Under the pieces are notes generated by a model. The model made no database searches. It saw only the letters and a program-made list of their open reading frames with translations, and was not told where the DNA came from. DNA of 64,000 bases from Abyssicoccus albus. GTDB taxonomy: Bacteria; Bacillota; Bacilli; Staphylococcales; Abyssicoccaceae. A program made the translations under genes and the position numbers. Positions 46,833-60,384 of the stretch are shown in pieces. Positions within the stretch are counted from its first letter, which is position 1. Each line of letters opens with the position of its first letter. The DNA is taken from NCBI RefSeq assembly GCF_003815035.1, contig NZ_RKRK01000002.1:62001-126000 (forward strand). Reading direction: 5' to 3'.

Positions 46833-47849
46833 ATAGAATTATTAAATTATCAAAGGCGATTAGTTCCTGAAATTGTAGAATTAATGAAATATCGATATGA
46901 CATTTTGAAAATGATTGCTTCTGAGCAACCAATTGGTCGGAGAGTTTTAGCTCAAAAATTTGGCACAACCGAGCGAATTCTTCGAAAAGATATTGAAGGA
47001 TTACGAGATCAACGTCTCGTTCAGTTCACTGCGAAAGGCATTATGTTAACGGATATCGGACGAGAAACTTTGATATTTTTTCAACATAATATTGATATGA
47101 TAGTGAATATGACTGCTTATAGTGATCAAATTAAGTCGCAATATGATATTAGTGGTTGTTATGTTGTTCAAGGTGATGTCGATCAAGATTATGCAATCGA
47201 TGAAGAGATGAGTCGATTGATGGGTCAACGACTTCTCGGTGAAATGTCCGATGGTGACATAATTACAGTGACTGGTGGTACAACAATGGCAAGCATTGCG
47301 AAATATTTAGAACCGACACCACTTAATGTCACATTCGTTCCAGCACGTGGTGGATTAGGTGAAGATATGTCGATGCAAGCGAACTCAATCGTTGCTAAAA
47401 TGGCTGAGAAGACAAATAGCCAACATGAAGTGCTATATGTACCAGATGAAGTCAGTGAAGAAGGGTATAATGCTTTAACATCTGAACGACGCGTACAAAA
47501 CGTATTGAATAAAATTCAAAATGCAAACATTGTCATTCATGGAGTTGGCCAAGCGAAAGTGATGGCGAGTCGAAGACAAAGTGATGATGATATTTATCAA
47601 TTGTTAGATGATCATCAAGCAGTTGGTGAAGCGTTCGGATACTATTTCAATATGGATGGTGAAGTGGTGCATAGAATTAGAACGATAGGCCTTAAGTTTG
47701 AAGATTTAAACGATAAGCAATCTATTTATGCAGTAGCCGGAGGTACAAGTAAGAAGGAAGCAATTAAAGCGTATTTGAATATTGCACCTAAAAACACAAC
47801 ATTAATAACTGATGAAGCAGTCGCTAAATTTTTAGTGTCTGATGAATAA
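46833..47849 (+). CDS. cggR: central glycolytic genes regulator CggR (GapR), non-standard start
   Basis: This SorC/DeoR-like repressor of gapA has an N-terminal winged helix (ILKMIASEQPIGRRVLAQKFGTTERILRKDIEGL) and a sugar-binding domain (VTGGTTMASIAKYL, FVPARGGLGEDMSMQANSIVAKMA, YAVAGGTSKKEAIKAYL) that senses fructose-1,6-bisphosphate. Homology to B. subtilis CggR continues upstream of the first ATG at 46884 (QRRLVPEIVELMKYR). In that open stretch, bounded by TGA at 46815, there is no ATG, GTG or TTG. ATA at 46833 lies eight bases after GGGAGG and aligns with the B. subtilis start, so I begin there. That gives 338 aa, close to the normal length. Starting at 46884 would cost 17 residues and leave no ribosome binding site. 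Confidence 0.82.
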   Translation: MELLNYQRRLVPEIVELMKYRYDILKMIASEQPIGRRVLAQKFGTTERILRKDIEGLRDQRLVQFTAKGIMLTDIGRETLIFFQHNIDMIVNMTAYSDQIKSQYDISGCYVVQGDVDQDYAIDEEMSRLMGQRLLGEMSDGDIITVTGGTTMASIAKYLEPTPLNVTFVPARGGLGEDMSMQANSIVAKMAEKTNSQHEVLYVPDEVSEEGYNALTSERRVQNVLNKIQNANIVIHGVGQAKVMASRRQSDDDIYQLLDDHQAVGEAFGYYFNMDGEVVHRIRTIGLKFEDLNDKQSIYAVAGGTSKKEAIKAYLNIAPKNTTLITDEAVAKFLVSDE

Positions 47850-47916
47850 GGTAAACCATGAAGTACATTAGTTTATGAGATTTAATAATAATAAAAATAT
47901 AAAAATTAATTCCTAG

Positions 47917-48942
<1,026 letters not shown>

Positions 48943-48949
48943 TAAATTT

Positions 48950-48998
48950 TGAAAAGGGGAGGGATATATAGAATGAATCTATATCCTTCTCTTTTTAT
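48950..48998 (+). terminator. attenuator-like terminator between gapA and pgk
   Basis: A long imperfect hairpin: inner arms TAGA/TCTA and GGATA/TATCC with a small bulge, outer G-rich/T-C-rich pairing with several G-T pairs, then TTTTTATTTT. It may lower readthrough from gapA into pgk. Confidence 0.65.
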
Positions 48999-49020
48999 TT
49001 TCAATGTAAGAAGTCAATAA

Positions 49021-49049
49021 TTTCAACGTCGATGGATATATTGTATAAT
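49021..49049 (+). promoter_or_regulatory. internal promoter of pgk-tpiA-gpmI-eno
   Basis: TTTCAA (49021-49026), 17 bases and TATAAT (49044-49049) with a TTG before it. The -35 is weak but the -10 is ideal. It would allow the rest of glycolysis to be made independently of CggR. Confidence 0.5.
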
Positions 49050-49093
49050 CGATGTGAAAGCATTTACAAAATAATCTTTTGGAGGCATAACAT

Positions 49094-52602
<3,509 letters not shown>

Positions 52603-52699
52603 CGGTTGAATTAATATACATTTTAACGAAATACGATTATAATAAAACAAGCAATAAATATAAATTTTTAATCAAAAATTATATTTAAAAGGAGAATGA

Positions 52700-54013
<1,314 letters not shown>

Positions 54014-54024
54014 GTTGTTTAATG

Positions 54025-54061
54025 AAGAACAGATATCATTTTGGTATCTGTTCTTTTTTTG
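54025..54061 (+). terminator. terminator after eno
   Basis: AAGAACAGATA at 54025-54035 pairs perfectly with TATCTGTTCTT at 54045-54055, followed by a run of T. Confidence 0.92.
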
Positions 54062-54069
54062 TGAGTTTG

Positions 54070-54282
54070 AAACTGCGGAATAAAAGCCCGTTATATTCCG
54101 CAGAAATTTAGATGGTGAGGAAACTGCGGAATAAAAGCTCATTATATTCCGCAGAAATTTAGATGGCGAGGAAACACCGGAGTAAAAGCCCGTTATATTC
54201 CGCAGAAATTTAGAGGGCGAGGAAACTGCGGAATAAAAGCCCGTTATATTTCGCAGGAATTTAGATGGTGAGGAAACTGCGG
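54070..54282. repeat. 51-bp tandem hairpin array after eno
   Basis: Four full units and the start of a fifth begin with AAACTG at 54070, 54121, 54172, 54223 and 54274, an exact 51-base period. Each unit holds a 31-base inverted repeat: arms CTGCGGAATA and TATTCCGCAG around an 11-base loop (AAAGCCCGTTA or close). A 20-base spacer ending GAGGAAA follows. Hairpins are at 54073-54103, 54124-54154, 54175-54205 and 54226-54256. Units 1 and 2 have perfect arms. Unit 3 has changes in its left arm and unit 4 one in the right. No protein is convincingly coded here. Confidence 0.92.
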
Positions 54283-54352
54283 TTAATAAATAGATTATAA
54301 GCTGCAGATTCACAAATTGAAATCAAACAATCTCATAAACCCAACATCCCCA

Positions 54353-54382
54353 TTGAAACAGAATGGTATTCCATGATATAAT
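54353..54382 (+). promoter_or_regulatory. promoter of secG
   Basis: TTGAAA (54353-54358), 18 bases and TATAAT (54377-54382). The -10 lies 31 bases before the secG ATG and follows the repeat array. Confidence 0.65.
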
Positions 54383-54413
54383 AATTTTGTTATTAATTAT
54401 AGGAGGCCACACC

Positions 54414-54647
54414 ATGGAACTTGCGCTTACAGTATTGTTAGTCATTGTGTGTATTAGTTTAATCACTGTTGTATTGTTACAGCCTGGAAAAAGCAGTGGC
54501 TTATCAGGTGCTATTGGCGGTGGCAGTGAACAATTATTTGGTAAGCAGAAGATCAGAGGATCTGAGTTATTTTTACACAGAGCAACGGTCATTTTGTCAC
54601 TACTATTTTTTATCATAATGCTCACATTAACATATTTGAAGATTTAA
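54414..54647 (+). CDS. secG: preprotein translocase subunit SecG
   Basis: This 77-aa protein has two membrane helices (residues 3-23 and 54-75) around the conserved loop [24 protein letters not shown]. It is the small stabilising subunit of the SecYEG channel. The ATG at 54414 has AGGAGG eight bases upstream. The frame is open further upstream but that stretch contains the promoter. In Firmicutes secG usually lies between eno and est/rnr, as here. Confidence 0.95.
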   Translation: MELALTVLLVIVCISLITVVLLQPGKSSGLSGAIGGGSEQLFGKQKIRGSELFLHRATVILSLLFFIIMLTLTYLKI

Positions 54648-54652
54648 TTTAT

Positions 54653-54687
54653 AAATCGACTTCTCATATAGAGGTCGATTTATTTTT
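54653..54687 (+). terminator. terminator after secG
   Basis: AAATCGAC at 54653-54660 pairs with GTCGATTT at 54674-54681, followed by ATTTTTT. Confidence 0.85.
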
Positions 54688-54737
54688 TGATATACGCATC
54701 CGTGTTTAATATACTATTAGTGTAAAGGAATGATGTT

Positions 54738-55478
54738 ATGAGAGTTCAACAACCTAAGCCGTTCTTTTTCGATGAGCAGAGTGAATACGCGGTATTATTA
54801 CTCCATGGATTCACAGGCAATTCGAGTGACGTGCGTCAATTCGGGCGTTACTTACAAAAACAAGGTATTGCTTCATTGGCGCCTATTTATGATGGACATG
54901 GTGAGTCACCTGAAGCACTCCTTCAATCTAATCCACATTTATGGTGGCGTGATGTGTTGAATGGTTACGATGAACTGAAAGCACAAGGTTATGAACATAT
55001 CGCCGTCGCAGGTATAAGTCTCGGTGGATTGATGGGGCTTAAGCTATCGTTACACCGTGATGTATTCGCGTTGTCTACGATGTGTTCGCCAACGCGATTT
55101 AAAACAGAAGATGAGATGTTCAATAAGTTTGTCGGATTCGCAAGACAATTTAAGCAGTTAGAAGGGAAATCACACGACACCATTGAACGAGAAGTTAACG
55201 CATTAGCGCCGACATCGATGATATCTGATTTATTGTCATTTATGGAAGAGGTTGTGTCCTCGTTAGATGATATCATGACGCCGATTTATATTGCACAAGG
55301 GTCATTGGATACAGTGATTGATATTGACAGTGCTGAAGATATATACAACGGTGTCTTTAGTGATATTAAAGAGAAGAAATATTATGAGCAATCTGGGCAC
55401 ATTATTACGCAAGATAAACAAAAAAATCAGCTATTTGATGACGTATTAACGTTTATCAATACACAATTTAGTGAATAA
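54738..55478 (+). CDS. est: carboxylesterase
   Basis: This 246-aa alpha/beta hydrolase has the oxyanion stretch LLHGFTGNSSDVRQ, the nucleophile Ser in VAGISLGGLMGLK (about residue 93), Asp in IAQGSLDTVIDIDSA and His near the C-terminus in YEQSGHIITQD. This is the Est30-type carboxylesterase found between secG and rnr in Firmicutes. The natural substrate is unknown. The ATG has GGAATGATG upstream, a weak ribosome binding site. Confidence 0.92.
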   Translation: MRVQQPKPFFFDEQSEYAVLLLHGFTGNSSDVRQFGRYLQKQGIASLAPIYDGHGESPEALLQSNPHLWWRDVLNGYDELKAQGYEHIAVAGISLGGLMGLKLSLHRDVFALSTMCSPTRFKTEDEMFNKFVGFARQFKQLEGKSHDTIEREVNALAPTSMISDLLSFMEEVVSSLDDIMTPIYIAQGSLDTVIDIDSAEDIYNGVFSDIKEKKYYEQSGHIITQDKQKNQLFDDVLTFINTQFSE

Positions 55479-55522
55479 TATAAAGTATATGAAAATTTTT
55501 AAGTGAGAAAGGAGGGCTTTAT

Positions 55523-57832
55523 ATGAAATACGTTGAACAACTTGAACAAATCATTAAATCAAACGATTATAAGCCAATGACTGTCGATGGATTTAAAGAG
55601 AAACTTCAGATCACTGATTCTGAAGAGTTCAAAACACTTGTAAAGTCACTCGTATTACTAGAAGAAAAAGGTATCGTTGTGCGGACGAAAAAAGATAAAT
55701 ATATGCCTACTGAACAAACGGATTTAATACAAGGTAAGGTCAGATTGCATAAAAAAGGATTCGCGTTCGTTATGCCATTAGATAGTGAATTAGATGATAT
55801 ATTCATTCCACCGACACATACATCTACAGCAATGAACGATGACATTGTCCTCGTCAAGATTCATGAATCAAATCAGGGCAATAGTGATAACCCTGAAGGG
55901 AGTATCGAATCGATCGTTAAACGAGCGAACAATCGTGTCGTTGGGACTTATACTGAGGCGAAACATTTCGGATTTGTCCTACCTGATTCAAAAGATATGA
56001 ATCGTGACGTATTTATAGGTAAAGATGACAACCTTGGTGCGGTAGAAGGTCATAAAGTCGTTGTTGAGATTACAAAGTATCCTGATGAGTCGAGCAATCC
56101 AGAAGGGAAAGTCATCCAAATTATCGGACACAGAAATGATCCGGGTGTTGATATTCTGTCGATTATCCATGCCCATGGCATCAATATCGAGTTCCCTGAA
56201 GAAGTGATGAACGCATTAGATGATATTCCTAATACTGTAACAGAAGACGAAGTCAAAGGTCGAGTTGATTTACGTGATGAGTTAACGATTACAATCGATG
56301 GCGCCGATGCAAAAGATTTAGACGATGCAATTTCTGTAAAGAAATTAGATAATGGAAATTATCGATTGATTGTATCGATTGCTGATGTGTCTCATTATGT
56401 TGAACAAGGTTCACCAATTGATATGGAAGCTTATGACCGTGCAACGAGTGTTTATTTAGTAGACCGTGTCATTCCGATGTTGCCACACAAGTTAAGTAAC
56501 GGAATCTGTTCATTAAATCCACAAGAGGACCGTCTTGCAATGAGTGCAGATATGGAAATTAACGCACAAGGAAAAGTCATCAATCATGAATTTTATGAAA
56601 GTGTCATTCACTCTGATGAGCGAATGACGTACCGTGATGTGAATAAAATATTAACAGAACAACCAGAAGATTTAATGAACAAATATGCCCACATTACGAG
56701 TATGTTAGACGATGCTCATGCGTTAGCGAAAATATTAGAACGTATGAGAAGTGAACGAGGAAGCATCGATTTCGACTTCAAAGAAGCGAAAGTCATTGTC
56801 GATGAGGATGGAATCCCAACAGATGTTGAACTGAGAAATCGCGATGTCGGAGAACGTCTCATTGAATCATTTATGCTTTGTGCAAATGAATGTGTCGCTG
56901 AGCATTTCCATTGGATGAATGTACCGTTCTTATACCGTGTCCACGAAGATCCTAAAGAAGAAAAATTAAAGACATTCTTTGAGTTTATTACAAACTTCGG
57001 GATTATGGCGAAAGGGACATCGAATAGTATCCATCCGGGAGCATTGCAAGATATCGTAGATGAAGTAAAAGGAATGCCAGAAGAACTTGTTATTTCTACA
57101 TTAATGCTTCGTTCTATGCAACAAGCACGATATGATGAAGAAAGTTTAGGACATTTTGGTTTAAGTACAGATTTCTATACACATTTCACATCACCAATTA
57201 GACGTTTCCCTGATCTAATCGTTCATCGATTGATTAAGACATATGTTATTGATAAAGATATGTCGAATGAAACGACGAAGTATTGGGAACAAGAGTTACC
57301 AGAGATTGCAGATCATACGTCTAGCCGTGAACGCCGTGCAGTGGATGCCGAACGAGCGACTGATGAGTTGAAAAAGACACAATTTATGCAACAACATATT
57401 GATGAGGAATTTGATGGGGTTATTTCAAGTATTGCGAACTTTGGTGTATTCGTTGAACTGCCTAATACGATTGAAGGTATGATTCATATTAGTGATATGA
57501 ATGATGACTATTATAACTTTCATGAACGTATGATGGTGATGGTCGGTGAACGGACAGGAACGGTTTATCGAATTGGAGATAAAGTGAAAGTGAAATGTGT
57601 TGGAGTCAACGTTGATGAACGACAAATCGACTTCCAAATTTTAGAGCATGAATCACGAGGAGATCTGTCAGAATCTCAAGTGAAACAAATTTCTTTAAGC
57701 GACAAAAAGCCAAGAAATCGTAAAAAAAACAATGGTAAACCCCAACAGAAGAATAAATCAAAAAAAGAATCAACGAAGAAGCAACCATTTTATAAAAAAG
57801 TTGCAAAACGATCGAAAAAGAAACGAAAGTAG
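55523..57832 (+). CDS. rnr: ribonuclease R
   Basis: This 769-aa 3'-5' exoribonuclease of the RNB family is able to degrade structured RNA. It has an N-terminal winged-helix region (residues 1-65), cold-shock-type OB folds, and the RNB catalytic domain with TIDGADAKDLDDAISV, GNYRLIVSIADVSHYV and HFTSPIRRFPDLIVHRL. An S1 domain (FDGVISSIANFGVFVELPNTIEGMIHISDM) and a Lys-rich tail end it. GAAAGGAGGG is a strong ribosome binding site. It is coupled with smpB downstream and with tmRNA function in clearing stalled messages. Confidence 0.96.
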   Translation: MKYVEQLEQIIKSNDYKPMTVDGFKEKLQITDSEEFKTLVKSLVLLEEKGIVVRTKKDKYMPTEQTDLIQGKVRLHKKGFAFVMPLDSELDDIFIPPTHTSTAMNDDIVLVKIHESNQGNSDNPEGSIESIVKRANNRVVGTYTEAKHFGFVLPDSKDMNRDVFIGKDDNLGAVEGHKVVVEITKYPDESSNPEGKVIQIIGHRNDPGVDILSIIHAHGINIEFPEEVMNALDDIPNTVTEDEVKGRVDLRDELTITIDGADAKDLDDAISVKKLDNGNYRLIVSIADVSHYVEQGSPIDMEAYDRATSVYLVDRVIPMLPHKLSNGICSLNPQEDRLAMSADMEINAQGKVINHEFYESVIHSDERMTYRDVNKILTEQPEDLMNKYAHITSMLDDAHALAKILERMRSERGSIDFDFKEAKVIVDEDGIPTDVELRNRDVGERLIESFMLCANECVAEHFHWMNVPFLYRVHEDPKEEKLKTFFEFITNFGIMAKGTSNSIHPGALQDIVDEVKGMPEELVISTLMLRSMQQARYDEESLGHFGLSTDFYTHFTSPIRRFPDLIVHRLIKTYVIDKDMSNETTKYWEQELPEIADHTSSRERRAVDAERATDELKKTQFMQQHIDEEFDGVISSIANFGVFVELPNTIEGMIHISDMNDDYYNFHERMMVMVGERTGTVYRIGDKVKVKCVGVNVDERQIDFQILEHESRGDLSESQVKQISLSDKKPRNRKKNNGKPQQKNKSKKESTKKQPFYKKVAKRSKKKRK

Positions 57833-57837
57833 GATGA

Positions 57838-58308
57838 ATGATGGCGAAGCCAACGAAAGACAACAACGTTGTATCTCAAAATAGAAAAGCTCGCCACGAT
57901 TATACAATCGAAGAAACGTACGAAGCGGGAATGGAACTGAAAGGGACTGAGATTAAATCGATTCGACGTGGAAGTGTTAATATGCAGGACGCATACGCAA
58001 GAGTCCATAAAGGCGAAATGTTTGTATATAACTTGCATATCGCACCGTATGAAGAAGGGAATCGATTCAATCACGACCCGCTAAGACATCGTAAATTATT
58101 GTTAAAGCGCAAAGAAATTGACAAGTTACTTGGGATTTCTAAAACACAAGGGTATTCATTGATACCACTTAAAATGTACATTAAAAATGGGTATTGTAAA
58201 ATGTTACTCGGTGTTGCAAAAGGTAAGAAGAAGTTCGATAAACGTCAAGACTTAAAAGACAAAGCAATGAAACGAGACGTTGAACGCGCGTTAAAAGATC
58301 GTGGTTAA
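57838..58308 (+). CDS. smpB: SsrA-binding protein SmpB
   Basis: This protein of 155-156 aa (two adjacent ATG codons at 57838 and 57841) brings tmRNA to stalled ribosomes. Motifs: [47 protein letters not shown] and [26 protein letters not shown], with a basic C-terminal tail that mimics mRNA. It starts six bases after rnr ends, and ssrA follows about 85 bases downstream. Confidence 0.96.
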   Translation: MMAKPTKDNNVVSQNRKARHDYTIEETYEAGMELKGTEIKSIRRGSVNMQDAYARVHKGEMFVYNLHIAPYEEGNRFNHDPLRHRKLLLKRKEIDKLLGISKTQGYSLIPLKMYIKNGYCKMLLGVAKGKKKFDKRQDLKDKAMKRDVERALKDRG

Positions 58309-58320
58309 AAGAAGGATATG

Positions 58321-58376
58321 TTATACCATAGAATAGGCTTTTAATATAGCTTATTGTATGGTATAATAATATACCG
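58321..58376. promoter_or_regulatory. nested palindromes over the ssrA promoter
   Basis: TTATACCATA at 58321-58330 is the complement of TATGGTATAA at 58357-58366, with further imperfect pairing inside. The right arm contains TATAAT (58362-58367, with TG before), the probable ssrA -10. A second short palindrome (GGTATA/TATACC, 58360-58375) overlaps it. No T-run follows, so it is not a normal terminator for smpB. Confidence 0.6.
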
Positions 58377-58393
58377 TTACAATTTTATATTAT

Positions 58394-58746
58394 GGGGATG
58401 TTTAGGATTCGACAGGGTTATCGAAGCGTCTAGTGCACGTCGGAGGGTTGTCTTCGTACCAACACATTCAGTTATAATAACTGGCAAACAAAACAATTTC
58501 GCAGTAGCTGCCTAATCGCACTCTGCACCTCCTCTCTTTATCGCCTATGTAAAGTGATGCGAGGTTCAACCTAAGTAGGATACGCTAAACACTGCCGTCT
58601 TAAGTCGTTTAGAAGAGATGAATAAGACTCGCCACATGTTGGAGTGTCGTATGATCAATCATGTGGTTAAACTTAACCATACGACTAAGCGTGTAGTACT
58701 AGACGTGTAGAAGCTCTGGACGCGGGTTCAAGTCCCGCCATCTCCA
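58394..58746 (+). ncRNA. ssrA: transfer-messenger RNA (tmRNA)
   Basis: This 353-base RNA starts GGGGATGTTTAGGATTCGACAG type sequence and ends GGTTCAAGTCCCGCCATCTCCA, which pair to form the tRNA-like acceptor and T arm. The 3' CCA is not encoded in full. The tag frame at 58483-58515 runs GGC AAA CAA AAC AAT TTC GCA GTA GCT GCC then TAA, giving GKQNNFAVAA after the charged Ala. It is close to the staphylococcal tag. It rescues stalled ribosomes together with SmpB upstream. Confidence 0.97.
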
Positions 58747-58772
58747 TTAGTGCATTAAAATAGAAAATATTG

Positions 58773-58817
58773 AAAAGCCAAAACCTTACTATAGCAAGGG
58801 TTTTGGCTTTTTTTATT
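58773..58817 (+). terminator. terminator after ssrA
   Basis: AAAAGCCAAAACC pairs with GGGTTTTGGCTTTT, followed by TTTT. Confidence 0.88.
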
Positions 58818-58884
58818 ATAAATTTTTTAAAAATTAGGTTGTATATGGTCACAAAATAGTCACCAAAAGGTTAACAAATTGGTA

Positions 58885-59176
58885 ACTGGCAACTTAGAGG
58901 GTGTTTAAGTTGGTAGATTGAAGAAGAGAAAGATAAACTGGCAACTTAGAAGGTGTTTAAGTTGGTAGATTGGAGAAGAGAAGGATAAACTGGCAACTTA
59001 GAGGGTGTTTAAGTTGGTAGATTGGAGAAGAGAAGGATAAACTGGCAACTTAGCAGGCGTTTAAGTTGGTAGATTGGAGAAGAGATGTATAAACTGGCAA
59101 CTTAGCAGGCGTTTAAGTTGGTAGATTGAAGAAGAGAAGGATAAACTGGCAACTTAGATAGAATTTAAGTCATCAG
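58885..59176. repeat. 52-bp tandem hairpin array after ssrA
   Basis: Five full units and a degenerate sixth begin at 58885, 58937, 58989, 59041, 59093 and 59145, an exact 52-base period. Each has a 31-base inverted repeat with arms CTGGCAACTTA and TAAGTTGGTAG (one mismatch and one G-T pair) and a 9-base loop that varies (GAGGGTGTT, GAAGGTGTT, GCAGGCGTT). A 21-base purine-rich spacer of the form ATTGGAGAAGAGAAGGATAAA (or one to three changes) follows. The last unit keeps the left arm but its right arm has decayed. The period is not a multiple of three and no ORF spans it. Confidence 0.92.
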
Positions 59177-59314
59177 TATGAATGATTTAATAAATCACGA
59201 ATTTAAATCAGTTCGTAAGTATAAAACACTTTTGCCTATCTACTATAAGTAGAAAAAATAATTGAGGTTAAAATGATTATGACATATGCTATCATAAACA
59301 ATGAGGTGAAACGG

Positions 59315-60295
59315 ATGAATATTCGTGATATTGCAAAGTTGGCGGGTGTGTCGAAGAGTACGGTGTCGAGATATTTGAACGGTGGTTCTATTAGTGAGCG
59401 GACGCGTGACAAAATCGATCGTGTCGTAAAGGAAACAGGATATAGCCCGAATCAATTTGCTCAGAGCTTAAAAGCAAAACGAACACAGATGATGGGGGTA
59501 ATCGTCCCAAGATTGAATTCATATGCATCGAATCAAACGTTATATGGCATTGAGACGTTTTTAAGAGAAAGACAGTATCAAACGATTATTGTCAATACCG
59601 ATTTAGACAAGCAGTTAGAAATCAATGCGATCTATACGCTTGCAAAAAATAAAGTCGATGGGATTATTCTCTTTGCGACAACTTTGACAGATCAACATTT
59701 AGAAGCGATTCATACAGTGAATGTGCCAGTCATCCTTGTCGGTCAGTCGCATGAAGGGATCCATTCAATAGTCCAGAATGATTATGAAGCAGGTCGATTA
59801 ATTGGGCATTATTTTGGCAGTGCACACTTCAATCGTATTGCCTATTTCGGTGTCGATGAAACGGATAAAGCGGTTGGTATTCATCGACGACGAGGTGTTT
59901 TAGAAGGATTGAGTGAACATGGTGATCAAGCAGATGTTTACATGACAACGTTCAAACTGAGTGATGCCAAAGAAAAAGCAAAACCAATTGTTCAGCGTTA
60001 TGATGCCATCATATGTGCAACAGATAATATTGCGCTTGGTGTGTTAAAGGCGGCACTTGATAAAGATATTAACGTGCCAAAGCAGCTGTCGATCTCAGGG
60101 TTTGGTGGTTATGAGACAACGTCGATTGTCACACCAATGATTACAACGATCGTATTTCCATATGAAGCATCAGGGCGTATCGCGGCACAATCAATGCTAA
60201 AGTTATTGGACGGTGAAGACGTGCCGCTTGTTTATCGGATGGACTTTGACCTTGATGAAAAAGAAAGCGTTGACATTTACCCGACCGAGGCGTAA
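59315..60295 (+). CDS. scrR: LacI-family sucrose operon repressor ScrR
   Basis: This 326-aa regulator has the LacI helix-turn-helix and hinge at the N-terminus (NIRDIAKLAGVSKSTVSRYLNG, ISERTRDKIDRVV, GYSPNQFAQSLK) and a periplasmic-binding-protein-like sensor domain (MGVIVPRLNS, DGIILFATT, LSISGFGGYETTSIVTP). The ATG at 59315 has GAGGTG upstream; an open stretch before it lacks one. The genes for sucrose-6-phosphate hydrolase, fructokinase and a sucrose PTS follow, so it is probably the sucrose repressor. Confidence 0.9.
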   Translation: MNIRDIAKLAGVSKSTVSRYLNGGSISERTRDKIDRVVKETGYSPNQFAQSLKAKRTQMMGVIVPRLNSYASNQTLYGIETFLRERQYQTIIVNTDLDKQLEINAIYTLAKNKVDGIILFATTLTDQHLEAIHTVNVPVILVGQSHEGIHSIVQNDYEAGRLIGHYFGSAHFNRIAYFGVDETDKAVGIHRRRGVLEGLSEHGDQADVYMTTFKLSDAKEKAKPIVQRYDAIICATDNIALGVLKAALDKDINVPKQLSISGFGGYETTSIVTPMITTIVFPYEASGRIAAQSMLKLLDGEDVPLVYRMDFDLDEKESVDIYPTEA

Positions 60296-60327
60296 AATTC
60301 TCTGTGTAGAGAGTTTTACTTTTTTTC
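60293..60327 (+). terminator. terminator after scrR
   Basis: AAAATTCTCT pairs with AGAGAGTTTT (one G-T pair) around GTGT, then ACTTTTTTT. Confidence 0.8.
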
Positions 60328-60335
60328 AACCAATT

Positions 60336-60363
60336 TTGGTACCGGTCCCATTTTTATTATAAA
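60336..60363 (+). promoter_or_regulatory. scrBKA promoter with ScrR-type operator
   Basis: TGGTACCGGTCCCA at 60337-60350 is a near-perfect palindrome centred on CG, the shape of LacI-family operators. It overlaps TTGGTA (60336-60341) as -35; 16 bases later TATAAA (60358-60363) is the -10. Repressor binding would directly block RNA polymerase. Confidence 0.72.
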
Positions 60364-60384
60364 AAGAAAAAAAGGAGGGGTAAG

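Noticed and set aside
46817-46870. 17-codon frame ATGGGAGG... before cggR as a leader peptide
   Set aside because: Its ATG overlaps the Shine-Dalgarno and has none of its own; the other frame shows clear CggR homology.
54070-59176. CRISPR arrays at the two tandem repeats
   Set aside because: The parts between the hairpins are themselves repeated, not unique spacers, and no cas gene is present.
58725-59176. Attachment-site duplication at the ssrA 3' end
   Set aside because: The tmRNA end is a known integration target, but I found no second copy of its last bases downstream and no integrase in the window.
59301-59320. CcpA cre site at the scrR start
   Set aside because: TGAAACGGATGAAT resembles the consensus at the left but breaks the central CG and right half.
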